A stretch of 64,000 nucleotides of DNA. Source: Spizellomyces punctatus DAOM BR117. Taxonomy: Eukaryota; Chytridiomycota; Chytridiomycetes; Spizellomycetales; Spizellomycetaceae. The translations under genes and the position numbers were made by a program. Under the pieces are notes generated by a model. The model was given only the letters and a program-made list of their open reading frames with translations, was not told the origin of the DNA and ran no database searches. The stretch is from the NCBI RefSeq assembly GCF_000182565.1, contig NW_015971540.1:553870-617869 (forward strand), read 5' to 3'. Below, piece by piece: positions 46,468-56,780 of this stretch (position 1 is the first letter of the stretch; each line of letters begins with the position of its first letter).

Positions 46468-48590
46468 CTCCCACTCAGTGAATCATCTGATTTCCGACAG
46501 AGACCCATTTTACCACAAAGTTTAAGGTGCTTTGTCTTGGGTAGAGCCTTGGTGAGAATGTCAGCTGTCATTTCTTCTGTCTGACAGTACTTGAGGCTGA
46601 TGTTCTTGTCTTCTACTGCTTGTCTGATGAAGTGGTGCCGCACATCAATGTGTTTGGTCCTTGCATGATGTGTTGGGTTGTTGGCAAGTGCTATGGCGCC
46701 CTGATTGTCACCATACAATGTTGTAGGACCACTTTGCTGATGTCCTAGTTCGCCTAGAAGTGTTCTGAACCAGATAACTTCCTTGGTAGCTTGACAAAGA
46801 GCCATGTACTCTGACTCTGTTGATGATAGAGCGACTGTAGGTTGCCTCTTGCTTTGCCAGCTGACTGTGCTGTTGCCAATCTTGACTAAGAAGCCAGTGG
46901 TAGACTTCCTGAAGTCCAAATCACCGCCCCAATCTGCATCAGAGTATGCAGATAGCTCCCACTTGCTCTGAATGCCGCCCAGTTGAAGTCCTAGGTCTGT
47001 GGTGCCCTTCAGGTACCGCATGATCCGTTTGACTGCTATCCAGTGCTGATGTCCGGGGTTGGAAAGGTACTGGCTAACTGATCCAACTGCCACTGCTATG
47101 TCTGGTCTGGTGCCCAGCATTGCATAAATGAGACTTCCAACAGCACTTCTGAAAGGAACCCCGTTCATTTCTTGCTGTTCTGCCTCAGTTTGTGGTGACA
47201 TGGCCTTGGTGAGCTTGTGGCCATTCTCTAGTGGTGTGGCAACTGGTTTGCTGTCACTCATATTGAATTTCTTCAATGTTTGACTGAGGTACCGCTGTTG
47301 GGAGAGCCAGATTGACCTGTTGACTCTGTCCCTGACCACTTGGATGCCGAGAAAATGCTCTAACTGGCCCATATCAGCCATCTTGAACCGCTTCTTGAGT
47401 TCTTCTTTGAGTTTTAACAACTCCTGGTCGTCCTTTGATGCCAGAATAAGGTCATCCACATACAGGATAAGGTGGATGCCCATCTTCTTGTTGATGTACA
47501 GCCCGTGGTCTGATTCACACCTTTCAAAGCCAAGTTCTTTGAGTTGCCCGTCAATGACTTTGTTCCAGGCTCTTGGAGCTTGCTTTAACCCATACAAACT
47601 CTTCTTTAGCTTGCAGACAAGCCCATTTGCCGTGGCAAAGCCTTCTGGTTGGTCCATGTAGATGTCCTCCTCAATGGTCCCATTCAAGAATGCTGTTTTG
47701 ACATCCATTTGGTGAATCTCCATGTCCTTCATGGCTGCTAGTGTCAGAACCGTCCTGATGGTTGCAAACTTGACTACTGGGGCAAATGTCTCCTTGTAGT
47801 CCAGTCCTTCAACTTGGGAGTATCCTTTGGCTACCAGTCTGGCCTTGTAGCGCTCTACAGAGCCATCTGACTTGAGTTTCAGCTTGAAAACCCACTTGCA
47901 GCCAACTGTGGATCTTCCTGGTGGTAGTTTGACTAAGTCCCATGTCTGATTCTCCATCAGAGAGTCATATTCTGCTTTGACAGCCGCCTCCCACTGTTTG
48001 GCATCATGTCTGGTCCTAGCTTCAGCCAGAGTGCTGGGTTCTTCCTGTGGAACTTCCCCAATGGTGAAGGCAAAAGCCAGGTTTGACTGAGTTGGCTTTG
48101 CAATCCACCACTCTCCCGGTGGTTTGTGAAATCTGGCACTCTTCCTGCTGAGTTCTGGCACTTCCTCAGCATCCTGGAAGTCGTCCCCATCATCTTCTGA
48201 TGCTGAAGAGTTGTCTGGAGTGATGCTAGATGGTCTCTGAGTCTCTTGAACCATCCCTAGCCCTTCTTGGTCATCCAAGAACGAAGGCTCCCCTCCCAGA
48301 GGCATCTGTAGCTCTTGGTCTTGCTGTGGTACACTCTGCAGTCGCTGCTGAGTGCTCCACATCAAGTTTTCATCAAAGATGACGTCCCTTGACATGACAA
48401 CTTGGTTCATTTCAGGTACCCACAGTCTGTAGGCCTTACTCTGAGTGCTGTAGCCGACCATGACTGCCTTCTTGGCCTTCTCATCAAGTTTTGACCGCTT
48501 TTCCTTTGGAATATGAGTGTAGGCCATGCAGCCAAACACTCTGAGATGCCGGAGATCTGGTTTACCGCCTGTAAACTCTTGAAATGGTGT
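46449..48590 (-). CDS. Copia pol, C-terminal part (end of integrase, RT, RNase H)
   Basis: The frame is open from the gap to the stop at 46449. After the HLRVFGCMAYTHIPKEKRS integrase end comes an acidic linker, then reverse transcriptase (WVFKLKLKSDGSVERYKARL; QMDVKTAFLNG; LILYVDDLILAS with the YVDD active site). RNase H follows (SAYSDADWGGD; LSSTESEYMAL; DNQGAIALANNPTHHARTKH). No stop or frameshift is seen, so this half could be functional. It overlaps the right contig by 684 bp. Confidence 0.93.
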   Translation of the reverse strand, partial: TPFQEFTGGKPDLRHLRVFGCMAYTHIPKEKRSKLDEKAKKAVMVGYSTQSKAYRLWVPEMNQVVMSRDVIFDENLMWSTQQRLQSVPQQDQELQMPLGGEPSFLDDQEGLGMVQETQRPSSITPDNSSASEDDGDDFQDAEEVPELSRKSARFHKPPGEWWIAKPTQSNLAFAFTIGEVPQEEPSTLAEARTRHDAKQWEAAVKAEYDSLMENQTWDLVKLPPGRSTVGCKWVFKLKLKSDGSVERYKARLVAKGYSQVEGLDYKETFAPVVKFATIRTVLTLAAMKDMEIHQMDVKTAFLNGTIEEDIYMDQPEGFATANGLVCKLKKSLYGLKQAPRAWNKVIDGQLKELGFERCESDHGLYINKKMGIHLILYVDDLILASKDDQELLKLKEELKKRFKMADMGQLEHFLGIQVVRDRVNRSIWLSQQRYLSQTLKKFNMSDSKPVATPLENGHKLTKAMSPQTEAEQQEMNGVPFRSAVGSLIYAMLGTRPDIAVAVGSVSQYLSNPGHQHWIAVKRIMRYLKGTTDLGLQLGGIQSKWELSAYSDADWGGDLDFRKSTTGFLVKIGNSTVSWQSKRQPTVALSSTESEYMALCQATKEVIWFRTLLGELGHQQSGPTTLYGDNQGAIALANNPTHHARTKHIDVRHHFIRQAVEDKNISLKYCQTEEMTADILTKALPKTKHLKLCGKMGLCRKSDDSLSGSVEIQA

Positions 48591-48690
48591 NNNNNNNNNN
48601 NNNNNNNNNNNNNNNNNNNNNNNNNNNNNNNNNNNNNNNNNNNNNNNNNNNNNNNNNNNNNNNNNNNNNNNNNNNNNNNNNNNNNNNNNN
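48591..48690. other. Assembly gap (100 N)
   Basis: Exactly 100 N. The 684 bp before it (47907-48590) repeat almost perfectly as the 684 bp after it (48691-49374), with two differences near 48070/48854. The contigs therefore overlap rather than being separated by missing sequence. Confidence 0.95.
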
Positions 48691-51237
48691 TGTGGATCTT
48701 CCTGGTGGTAGTTTGACTAAGTCCCATGTCTGATTCTCCATCAGAGAGTCATATTCTGCTTTGACAGCCGCCTCCCACTGTTTGGCATCATGTCTGGTCC
48801 TAGCTTCAGCCAGAGTGCTGGGTTCTTCCTGTGGAACTTCCCCAATGGTGAAGGCAAATGCCAGATTTGACTGAGTTGGCTTTGCAATCCACCACTCTCC
48901 CGGTGGTTTGTGAAATCTGGCACTCTTCCTGCTGAGTTCTGGCACTTCCTCAGCATCCTGGAAGTCGTCCCCATCATCTTCTGATGCTGAAGAGTTGTCT
49001 GGAGTGATGCTAGATGGTCTCTGAGTCTCTTGAACCATCCCTAGCCCTTCTTGGTCATCCAAGAACGAAGGCTCCCCTCCCAGAGGCATCTGTAGCTCTT
49101 GGTCTTGCTGTGGTACACTCTGCAGTCGCTGCTGAGTGCTCCACATCAAGTTTTCATCAAAGATGACGTCCCTTGACATGACAACTTGGTTCATTTCAGG
49201 TACCCACAGTCTGTAGGCCTTACTCTGAGTGCTGTAGCCGACCATGACTGCCTTCTTGGCCTTCTCATCAAGTTTTGACCGCTTTTCCTTTGGAATATGA
49301 GTGTAGGCCATGCAGCCAAACACTCTGAGATGCCGGAGATCTGGTTTACCGCCTGTAAACTCTTGAAATGGTGTTGATTGGTTGCTGAGTGCTGCAGTGG
49401 GGCTCCTGTTCCTGAGATAGACCGCTGTCATGATTGCCTCGCCCCAGAACTTGTAGCTGAGTCCACTGTGGTGCAGCATGCACCTTCCCATTTCCACCAG
49501 CGTTCTGTTCATCCTCTCAGCAACACCATTCTGCTCTGGTGTGTAGGGGGTGCTGAATTGCTGCTGAATTCCCTTCTGCTTGCAGAATTTCTTGAATTCT
49601 TCGCCCACATACTCTCCCCCATTGTCTGATCTGAGAGTTTTGATCTTCTGCCTCGTGAAGTTGGTTGCCCAGGCCTCAAACTCCTTGAATTTGCTGAGAA
49701 CCTCACTCTTCTCCTTCAGAAGATAAACTGCCGTCATCCTTGACTTGTCATCAATGAATGTGACAAAGTACTTTGCCCCACCATGACTTGGTGTCTTCAT
49801 GGGCCCACACACATCACTGTGAACCACCCCCAGCAGTAGAGCTGCTCTAGCTGCTTCTCCCTTTGGAAAGGGACGCCTGGTGATCTTTCCAATGGCACAG
49901 GCTTCACACGGTGATGTTTCTGCGTGATTCTTGACCTCCAGACCGCTTCCCAGCTGGTTCCTAGCCAAGATTTTGATGCTGTTGACGTTCAGGTGTCCTA
50001 ACCTGCGATGCCAGAGGTCCAAACTCATTCCAGAGGCTATGTTTGCATGTTCTCTTGCATGAAACATGTATAGACCGCCACCTAGAGTTCCCTGGATTGC
50101 TTCCTGACCGTCTGAAGTCTTGATACAGCATCCCTTGCTGCCAAACTCAACTTTGGCACCATTTTCAGTGGCTCTTCTTACTGAAAACAAGTTCTTTTCA
50201 AGCTTGGGAACAAACCACACGTCTCTGAGGGTACAGAATCGGTTTCTGCCTGTCTCAAGTGTGATCTGGCCCTTCCCTATTGCCTGAACTGTTCTGTTGT
50301 CCGCCAGATGGACTTGAATTGGTGACATCTCCATGTAATTGGTCATCCAATCCTTCCTGTGTGACATGTGCTGTGAAGCACCCGAGTCCACAATCCACCA
50401 GACTGCTCCCTGAGAGGTTTTGGTGTCATCTCCCGACTGAGCAAAGAATAGGAACTCATTCTGAGTTGCCTGACTGGTGCTGGCTTGATTGGCTTGTTGT
50501 TTGGTGTCCGCCAGAAACTTCCTGCAGTCCTTCTTGAAGTGACCCTTCTTGTTGCAATAGAAGCACTTCCCTGCTATCTTCTTGGTCCCACCATGCTTGC
50601 CAACCTTCTGCCCACCATCCCTGCTGAAAAAGGCCTTCCCTTTGCTATCTCCTTCACTCCCAGCTTCCTTCCTGCGTGTTTCTTCATGCAAAAGCCGTGA
50701 TGTGAGGAATTCCAGCGTCAGAGAATCACTCCTGGCCTCCAAAGACACCACCAGCTGTTCATAACTCTCTGGTAGGCTGTAGAGTAGGGTGATGACTTGG
50801 TCTTCTTCACTGACTGGCGCCCCAATGGCCTCCAACTGCTGAGCCATTGTCCTGACCGTGTTTATGTGTCCCAACATGCCCCCAGTGCCGTCTTCCATCT
50901 TCAGAGTAAGAAATTTCCTCCTTAGATAGAGCCTACTGGCAATTCCCTTCCTTTGGTGGACGTCACTGAGCTTTAACCAGGCCTCTTTTGCAGTTACAGC
51001 GGTCTGTACATGCATGAGTTGGGCATCACTCAGTGACAGAGCAATTACAGCCATTGCCCGCTCATCCCTTCTCCTCCAATCCTTCTCAGAGGTTCCCTCC
51101 ATGCTCTGATCCCCCTCAATAACACCCCACAGCCCCTTTTCCTTCAGCAACATCGTCATTTTGAACTTCCATAGGTGGTAGTTCACGCCATTGAACTTTT
51201 CCATCGTGAGTTTGGTGTCCAAGTCCGTGTTTGACAT
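48691..51237 (-). CDS. Copia gag-protease-integrase
   Basis: The frame starts MSNTDLDTKLTMEKFNGVNY at 51237. The gag part is of the UBN2/DUF4219 type (YHLWKFKMTMLLKEKGLW; LLYSLPESYEQLV) with a CCHC knuckle (CFYCNKKGHFKKDC). The aspartic protease motif is WIVDSGASQHM. The GAG-pre-integrase part is LWHRRLGHLNVNSI. The integrase core has HSDVCGPM, LRSDNGGEY and PEQNGVAERMNRTL (D,D,E). The frame runs into the gap at LPPGRST because the duplicated overlap ends there. It is intact and has no stops. Confidence 0.93.
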
Positions 51238-51402
51238 GTCTGAGCTGATTTGGTGAGTGGATGTGCTGTTGGAGAAGAGGTGAAATCGTCCTGGTGTGGT
51301 AGGTGGTCCAAATATGAGGTTGGGAAGAAGATAGGTCCGTCAGGAAGATGGTGTGGCCGTCAGAAAAGAGATTTGAAGCAGGAAAATATCAGTGATAGCT
51401 AT

Positions 51403-51416
51403 CAGGGCTCATAACC
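51403..51416 (-). promoter_or_regulatory. Primer-binding site, half-tRNA-iMet type
   Basis: On the minus strand, GGTTATGAGCCCTG begins three bases after the 5' LTR. It is complementary to the anticodon stem-loop of fungal initiator tRNA-Met (CAGGGCUCAUAACC), as in the Ty5/copia half-tRNA priming mode, instead of the tRNA 3' end. Confidence 0.75.
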
Positions 51417-51419
51417 TAT

Positions 51420-51929
51420 TGAAACTTAGCGCTTGGAACACTGATTTCCCATGTAGAAATCACTTCTGGAAGGCCTAGTAATGCCTGTGGCCGCTAGTAA
51501 GACTTCTGGGTGCAGTAACTTGTGGGATAACACGCTTGTATTTATCCAGAGACGTTCAAAAGTCCCCTTTATGTAACCCAGTACATTCTCCAGCCTCCCT
51601 CCGCCTTTGTTTACTGTTTACATGCTTCAGCCCACTTGTTTACATGCTCAGCCGTGCTCAGCAGTGCTCAGCAGCTTCAGCCATGCCTTGGCAAACATTA
51701 CCTGAAGATCTAGATCGTCACAAACCTTCCAGACCTTCTAAGAGTGCTTACATGATGATTTACCCCTTTAAATCATTCCCACACGCGTCTGTGGTCATTC
51801 TGATTGATCTTAGTCCAATTCCCCACGTTGTAACTTAGCCAAATCAGATGTGAACTGTCTAATGACATCCCAGCATGATCTCACATGATTTATAGATCAT
51901 ACAGCGTGGTTTAAGCCTGAATCTCAACA
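51420..51929. repeat. Copia LTR 2
   Basis: Same ends as LTR 1 and the same length of 510 bp. It differs at roughly a dozen positions (for example CACGCTTGTATTTATCC against CACGGTTGTTTTATTCC). It contains the same plus-strand ORF (51536-51838). Confidence 0.93.
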
Positions 51930-52948
51930 AGAACCACCAGAACCCCCAGGACACCAGAGAATCCCAGCACCCTGGGAGAACCCAGGACACTAGAAAAACC
52001 CAGAAACCTAGGACACCCCAGAACACCAGTAAAACCCAAGAAACCCAGAACTCCCCAGTACCCCAGGAACCAGAAGTTGCCCCATATTCTTTGGGCAGGA
52101 CCCCAGGAACAGCTATCCCCAGGAACCACCTCCTCATTGTCAAGGCCTCAGCTCAAGGCATCCCAGTCACCATCCTCTTGGACAATGGCGCTGACCAGTT
52201 CTATATCTCTCAAGACTTTGTGAGGAAGGCACAGCTTACTGTAGAGCCCCTGGCAGGAGCTGAGATCACCATGGCAGACAACAAGAAGTACCCAGGAACT
52301 GGCTTTGTTAAAAGCCTACAGTACTCTGTTGGCACCCACACTGAGATATCTGACTTCATAGTGGCACCTGTGAAGTTTGATATAATCTTAGGAGTTCCCT
52401 CGTTTGCTTGGAGGAACCCCAGTATCAACTACCAGAAGGGAACCATCACCTTTGAGACCTCCCAGCACCCTAGAGTCAGGTGGTTTGCCAACACTGTACC
52501 AGCACCTACCACCCCCAAGCCAGAACCCAATATCACCATGGTATCAGCAAAGATGTTGGCCAGAACCCTGAAGAAGAGGACAGCAACAGCTTTTGCTGTG
52601 TATTTCAAGAACCCTCAAGATACCAGTACCCCACCAGACACCATGGATTCCAAAGTCACCAAGCTTCTTGAAGACTATCAAGATGTCTTTGCTGAAGAGC
52701 TTCCCCCAGGACTTGCCCCTGAGAGAACAGTGGATCACAGAATTGAACTCAGTGACCCCAACCAGACCCCCTGGAGACCAACCTACCACCTCTCTTCTTT
52801 GGAGTTAGAAGAACTGAGGAAGCAGCTGTCTGAACTTCTGGAGGCAGGCCACATCAGACCATCCAAGAGCCCCTTTGGAGCACCCATCCTCTTTGTCAAG
52901 AAGAAAGAAGGGTCTTTGAGGATGTGTGTGGACTACAGGGCTCTGAAC
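51930..52948 (+). mobile_element. Ty3/gypsy fragment: end of gag, protease, start of RT
   Basis: A plus-strand open frame includes a Pro-rich gag end and a retropepsin-like domain ([18 protein letters not shown] ... IILGVPSF). The usual D-S/T-G is D-N-G here. A linker follows and then the RT start: [49 protein letters not shown] copia LTR cuts it at 52949. It probably belongs to the same chromovirus family as the fragment at 43.5-46 kb but lies in the opposite orientation, and about 45 RT residues between the two pieces are absent. It is nearly CpG-free. Confidence 0.88.
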
Positions 52949-53447
52949 TGTTGAGATTCAGGCTTAAACCACGCTGTATGATCTATAAATCATATGAGAT
53001 CATGCTGGGATGTCATTAGACAGTTCACATCTGATTTGGCTAAGTTACAACGTGGGGAATTGGACTTAGAGTAATCCGAATGATCACAGATGCATGTGGG
53101 AATGATTTAAAGGGGTAAATCATCATGTAAGCACTCTTAGAAGGTCTGGAAGGTTTGTGATGATCTAGATCTTCAGGTAATGTTTGCCAAGGCATGGCTG
53201 AAGCTGCTGAGCATGGCTGAGCATGTAAACAAGTGGGCTGAAGCATGTAAACAGTAAACAAAGGTGGAGGGAGGCTGGAGAATGTACTGGGTTATATAAA
53301 GGGGACTTTTGAACATCTCTGGATTAATACAAGCATGTTATCCCACAAGTTACTGCACCCAGAAGTCTTACTAGCGGCCACAGGCATTACTAGGCCTTTC
53401 AGAAGTGATTTCTACATGGGAAATCAGTGTTCCAAGTGCTAAGTTCA
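52949..53447. repeat. Copia LTR 3 (5' LTR of copy 2)
   Basis: Reverse complement of the other LTRs: starts TGTTGAGATTCAGG and ends GCTAAGTTCA. It has only two AGTGCTCAGC-type decamers. A leader with the primer-binding site follows directly, so it is the 5' LTR of a plus-strand copia copy. Confidence 0.9.
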
Positions 53448-53450
53448 ATA

Positions 53451-53464
53451 GGTTATGAGCCCTG
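53451..53464 (+). promoter_or_regulatory. Primer-binding site of copia copy 2
   Basis: GGTTATGAGCCCTG three bases after LTR 3, identical to the site of copy 1. Confidence 0.75.
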
Positions 53465-53630
53465 ATAGCTATCACTGATATTTTTCCTGCTTCAAATCTC
53501 TTTTCTGACGGCCACACCATCTTCCTGACGGACCTATCTTCTTCCCAACCTCATATTTGGACCACCTACCATACCAGAACGATTTCACCTCTTCCCCAAC
53601 AACAAATCCACTCACCAAATCAGCTCAGAC

Positions 53631-53886
53631 ATGTCAAACACGGACTTGGACACCAAACTCATGATGGAAAAGTTCAATGGCATGAACTACCACCTCTGGA
53701 AGTTCAAAATGACAATGTTGCTGAAGGAAAAGGGGCTGTGGGGTGTGATTGAGGGGGATCAGAGCATGGAGGGAACCTCTGAGAAGGATTGGAGGAGAAA
53801 GGATGAGCGGGCAATGGCTGTAATTGCTCTGTCACTGAGTGATGCCCAACTCATGCATGTACAGACCGCTGTAACTGCAAAAGTAT
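53631..53886 (+). pseudogene. Copia copy 2, gag N-terminus
   Basis: Starts MSNTDLDTKLMMEKFNGMNY and runs in frame to QTAVTAK, matching copy 1. LTR 4 then interrupts it. The rest of gag, the protease and most of integrase are missing here. Confidence 0.9.
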
Positions 53887-54416
53887 TGAAACTTAGCGCT
53901 TGGAACACTGATTTCCCGTGTAGAAATCACTTCTGAAAGACCTAGTAATGCCTGTGGCCGCTAGTAAGACTTCTGGGTGCAGTAACTTGTGGGATAACAC
54001 GCTTGTATTAATCCAGAGACGTGCAAAAGCCTCCTTTATATAACCCAGTACATTCTCCAGCCTCCCTCCGCCTTTGTTTACTGTTTACATGCTTCAGCCC
54101 ACTTGTTTACATGCTCAGCTGTGCTCAGCAGTGCTCAGCAGTGCTCAGCAGTGCTCAGCAGCTTCAGCCATGCCTTGGCAAACATTACCTGAAGATCTAG
54201 ATCATCACAAACCTTCCAGACCTTCTAAGAGTGCTTACATGATGATTTACCCCTTTAAATCATTCCCACGCGCATCTGTGATCATTCTGATTACTCTAAG
54301 TCCAATTCCCCACGTTGTAACTTAGCCAGATCAGATGTGAACTGTCCAATGACATCCCAGCATGATCTCACATGATTTATAGATCATACAGCGTGGTTTA
54401 AGCCTGAATCTCAACA
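53887..54416. repeat. Copia LTR 4, solo, inside copy 2
   Basis: A full-length LTR (TGAAACTTAG...CTCAACA, 530 bp) in the opposite orientation to copy 2. It has five decamer-type repeats, more than the other copies. The flanks differ (AGTAT / ATGGG), so it is not a simple solo LTR with a target-site duplication. It replaces about 1.6 kb of gag-protease-integrase. Confidence 0.9.
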
Positions 54417-56200
54417 ATGGGAAGGTGCATGCTGCACCACAGTGGACTCAGCTACAAGTTCTGGGGCGAGGCAATCATGACAGCGGTCTATCTCAGGAAC
54501 AGGAGCCCCACTGCAGCACTCAGCAACCAATCAACACCATTTCAAGAGTTTACAGGTGGTAAATGAGATCTCCAGCACCTCAGAGTGTTTGGCTGCATGG
54601 CCTACACTCATATTCCAAAAGAAAAGCGGTCAAAACTTGATGAGAAGGCCAAGAAAGCAGTCATGGTCGGCTACAGCACTCAGAGTAAGGCCTACAGACT
54701 GTGGGTACCTGAAATGAACCAAGTTGTCATGTCAAGGGATGTCATCTTTGATGAAAACTTGATGTGGAGCACTCAGCAGCAACTGCAGAGTGTACCACAG
54801 CAAGACCAAGAGCTACAGATGCCTCTGGGAGGGGAGCCTTCGTTCTTGGATGACCAAGAAGGGCTAGGGATGGTTCAAGAGACTCAGAGACCATCTAGCA
54901 TCACTCCAGACAACTCTTCAGCATCAGAAGATGATGGGGACAACTTCCAGGATGCTGATGAAGTGCCAGAACTCAGCAGGAAGAGTGCCAGATTTGACAA
55001 ACCACCGGGAGAATGGTGGATTGCAAAGCCAACTCAGTCAAATCTGGCTTTTGCCTTCACCATTGGGGAAGTTCCACAGGAAGAACCCAGCACTCTGGCT
55101 GAAGCTAGGACCAGACATGATGCCAAACAGTGGGAGGCAGCTGTCAAAGCAGAATATGACTCTCTGATGGAGAATCAGATGTGGGACTTAGTCAAACTAC
55201 CACCAGGAAGATCCACAGTTGGCTGCAAGTGGGTTTTCAAGCTGAAACTCAAGTCAGATGGCACTACAAGGCCAGACTGGTAGCCAACGGATACTCCCAA
55301 GTTGAAGGACTGGACTACAAGGAGACATTTGCCCCAGTAGTCAAGTTTGCAACCATCAGGACGGTCCTGACACTAGCAGCCATGAAGGACATGGAGATTC
55401 ACCAAATGGATGTCAAAACAGCATTCTTGAATGGGACCATTGAGGAGGACATCTACATGGACCAACCAGAAGGCTTCACCATGGCAAATGGACTTGTCTG
55501 CAAGCTAAAGAAGAGTTTGTATGGGTTAAAGCAAGCTCCAAGAGCCTGGAACAAAGTCATTGATGGGCAACTCAAAGAACTTGGCTTTGAAAGGTGTGAA
55601 TCAGACCACAGGCTGTACATCAACAAGAAGATGGGCATCCACCTTATCCTTTATGTGGATGACCTTATTCTGGCATCAAAGGATGACCTGCAGTTGCTGC
55701 GACTCAAACAAGAACTCAAGAAGTGGTTCAAGATGGCAGATGTTGGACAACTAGAGCAGTTTCTGGGGAGCCAAGTAGTAAGGGACAGCAATAACAGGAT
55801 AATCTGGCTATTACCACAACAGAATGGCCAGGTGCTGACCCAGGCAATGTTACCACAAACTGAGGCAGAGCAGCAAGAACTGCATGGAGTTCCCTTCAGG
55901 ACTGCAGTTGGGAGTCTCACTTATGATTGCACAATGCTGGGTACCAGACCAGACATAGTAGTGGCAGTAGAATTAGTCAGCCAGTATCCATCAAACCCTG
56001 GACACCAGCACTGGATAACAGTCAAATGGAATATGTAGTACCTGAATGGCACCACACTTTAACAGGATGGCATTCAGACCAAGTGGGAGCTCTGTGTATA
56101 CTCTGATGCAGCTTAGGGAAGTGATTTGTGACTACTGGAAATCCACCACTGGGTGTTTAGTGAAGATTGTTGAAAGGCTATGTAGTTTTTTCTGGTAGGT
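54417..56200 (+). pseudogene. Copia copy 2, integrase end, RT and RNase H, decayed
   Basis: Resumes at MGRCMLHHSGLSYKFWGEA, matching copy 1. It carries a TGA after TGG-K (about 54562). An 11-bp deletion near 55262 shifts the frame after LKLKSDG. The RT frame resumes at YKARLVANGYSQVEGLDYK and keeps YVDDLILAS. A deletion of about 20 residues follows WLLPQQ, and the frame ends in stops around 56038. The 3' LTR is absent. Clearly non-functional. Confidence 0.9.
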
Positions 56201-56680
56201 ATGTTAAGTTTAGTGATAGACAAAACTGGTCTAGATAGCAGGAATAATACTAATATAGTTATAGTATTAGTAAATATAGTATTAATACTATAATATAATA
56301 TTAGTAAAATATTAAGTAGTTACATTGTATAGATTTTATATATATGTGGATAATAACTATAATATAATATCTTGTTCAAATAATATTATTGCTAATGGAT
56401 CTGCCAACTTACTCCCAACTAGGTTGCAACAGCTTGAAAATAATTATAATATGCTAGGTAGTCTATTACAATGGGTAGCTATTATACTGTTCTATACAGT
56501 AGTTATAATTCACAGGGATTTTGGCTGTTGTAAAATACTGCATTTTTTTGCCTATAATTTACATGTAAGCTGCACCCCAGAAGTAATTATTCTGTGGCAT
56601 GACTTTCTGTCATCTATGTTGGTGTTTTAGCTTTGGACTATTGGGAGTTTGCAACTAGAAATGGATTTCAAGGTACCAGT
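56201..56680. other. AT-rich, CpG-free relic DNA
   Basis: TA-rich repeats (ATAGTATTAGTAAATATAG) and no CpG. Host-like sequence with CpG returns abruptly near 56686, about 95 bp before the condensin gene. No gene is supported. Confidence 0.6.
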
Positions 56681-56780
56681 TCCCCTCGTTCATCGTTGCT
56701 CTTGCGTGTCCGAAGAGTCGGACATCGGCCAGTCTTCCCAACCTGATTTGTGGGCCAACAAGCCGATCTCACATTGAGCA

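Larger units (their letters stand above)
45958..51929 (-). mobile_element. Ty1/copia retrotransposon, near-intact, split by an assembly gap
   Basis: Two 510-bp LTRs (45958-46467 and 51420-51929; TG...CA ends; about 97% identical by eye) flank an internal region on the minus strand. The primer site next to the 5' LTR (51403-51416) matches the initiator tRNA-Met anticodon arm. A GAGTGGGAG purine tract precedes the 3' LTR. The gag-pol frame is open on both sides of the 100-N gap. Flanking bases differ (TTTAT before, AGAAC after), so there is no target-site duplication. The two halves may therefore come from different copies. Confidence 0.92.

Noticed and set aside
47907-49374. Apparent tandem duplication inside the copia pol gene
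   Set aside because: The two 684-bp copies lie exactly at both edges of a 100-N gap and the frames resume as if one copy were expected. A contig overlap explains it better than a real duplication.
45958-51929. A clean single copia insertion into the chromovirus
   Set aside because: The flanking 5 bp differ, the gypsy pieces are in opposite orientation and RT residues are missing between them.
53887-54416. Ordinary solo LTR formed by LTR-LTR recombination
   Set aside because: No target-site duplication, and about 1.6 kb of the host element is missing at the site.
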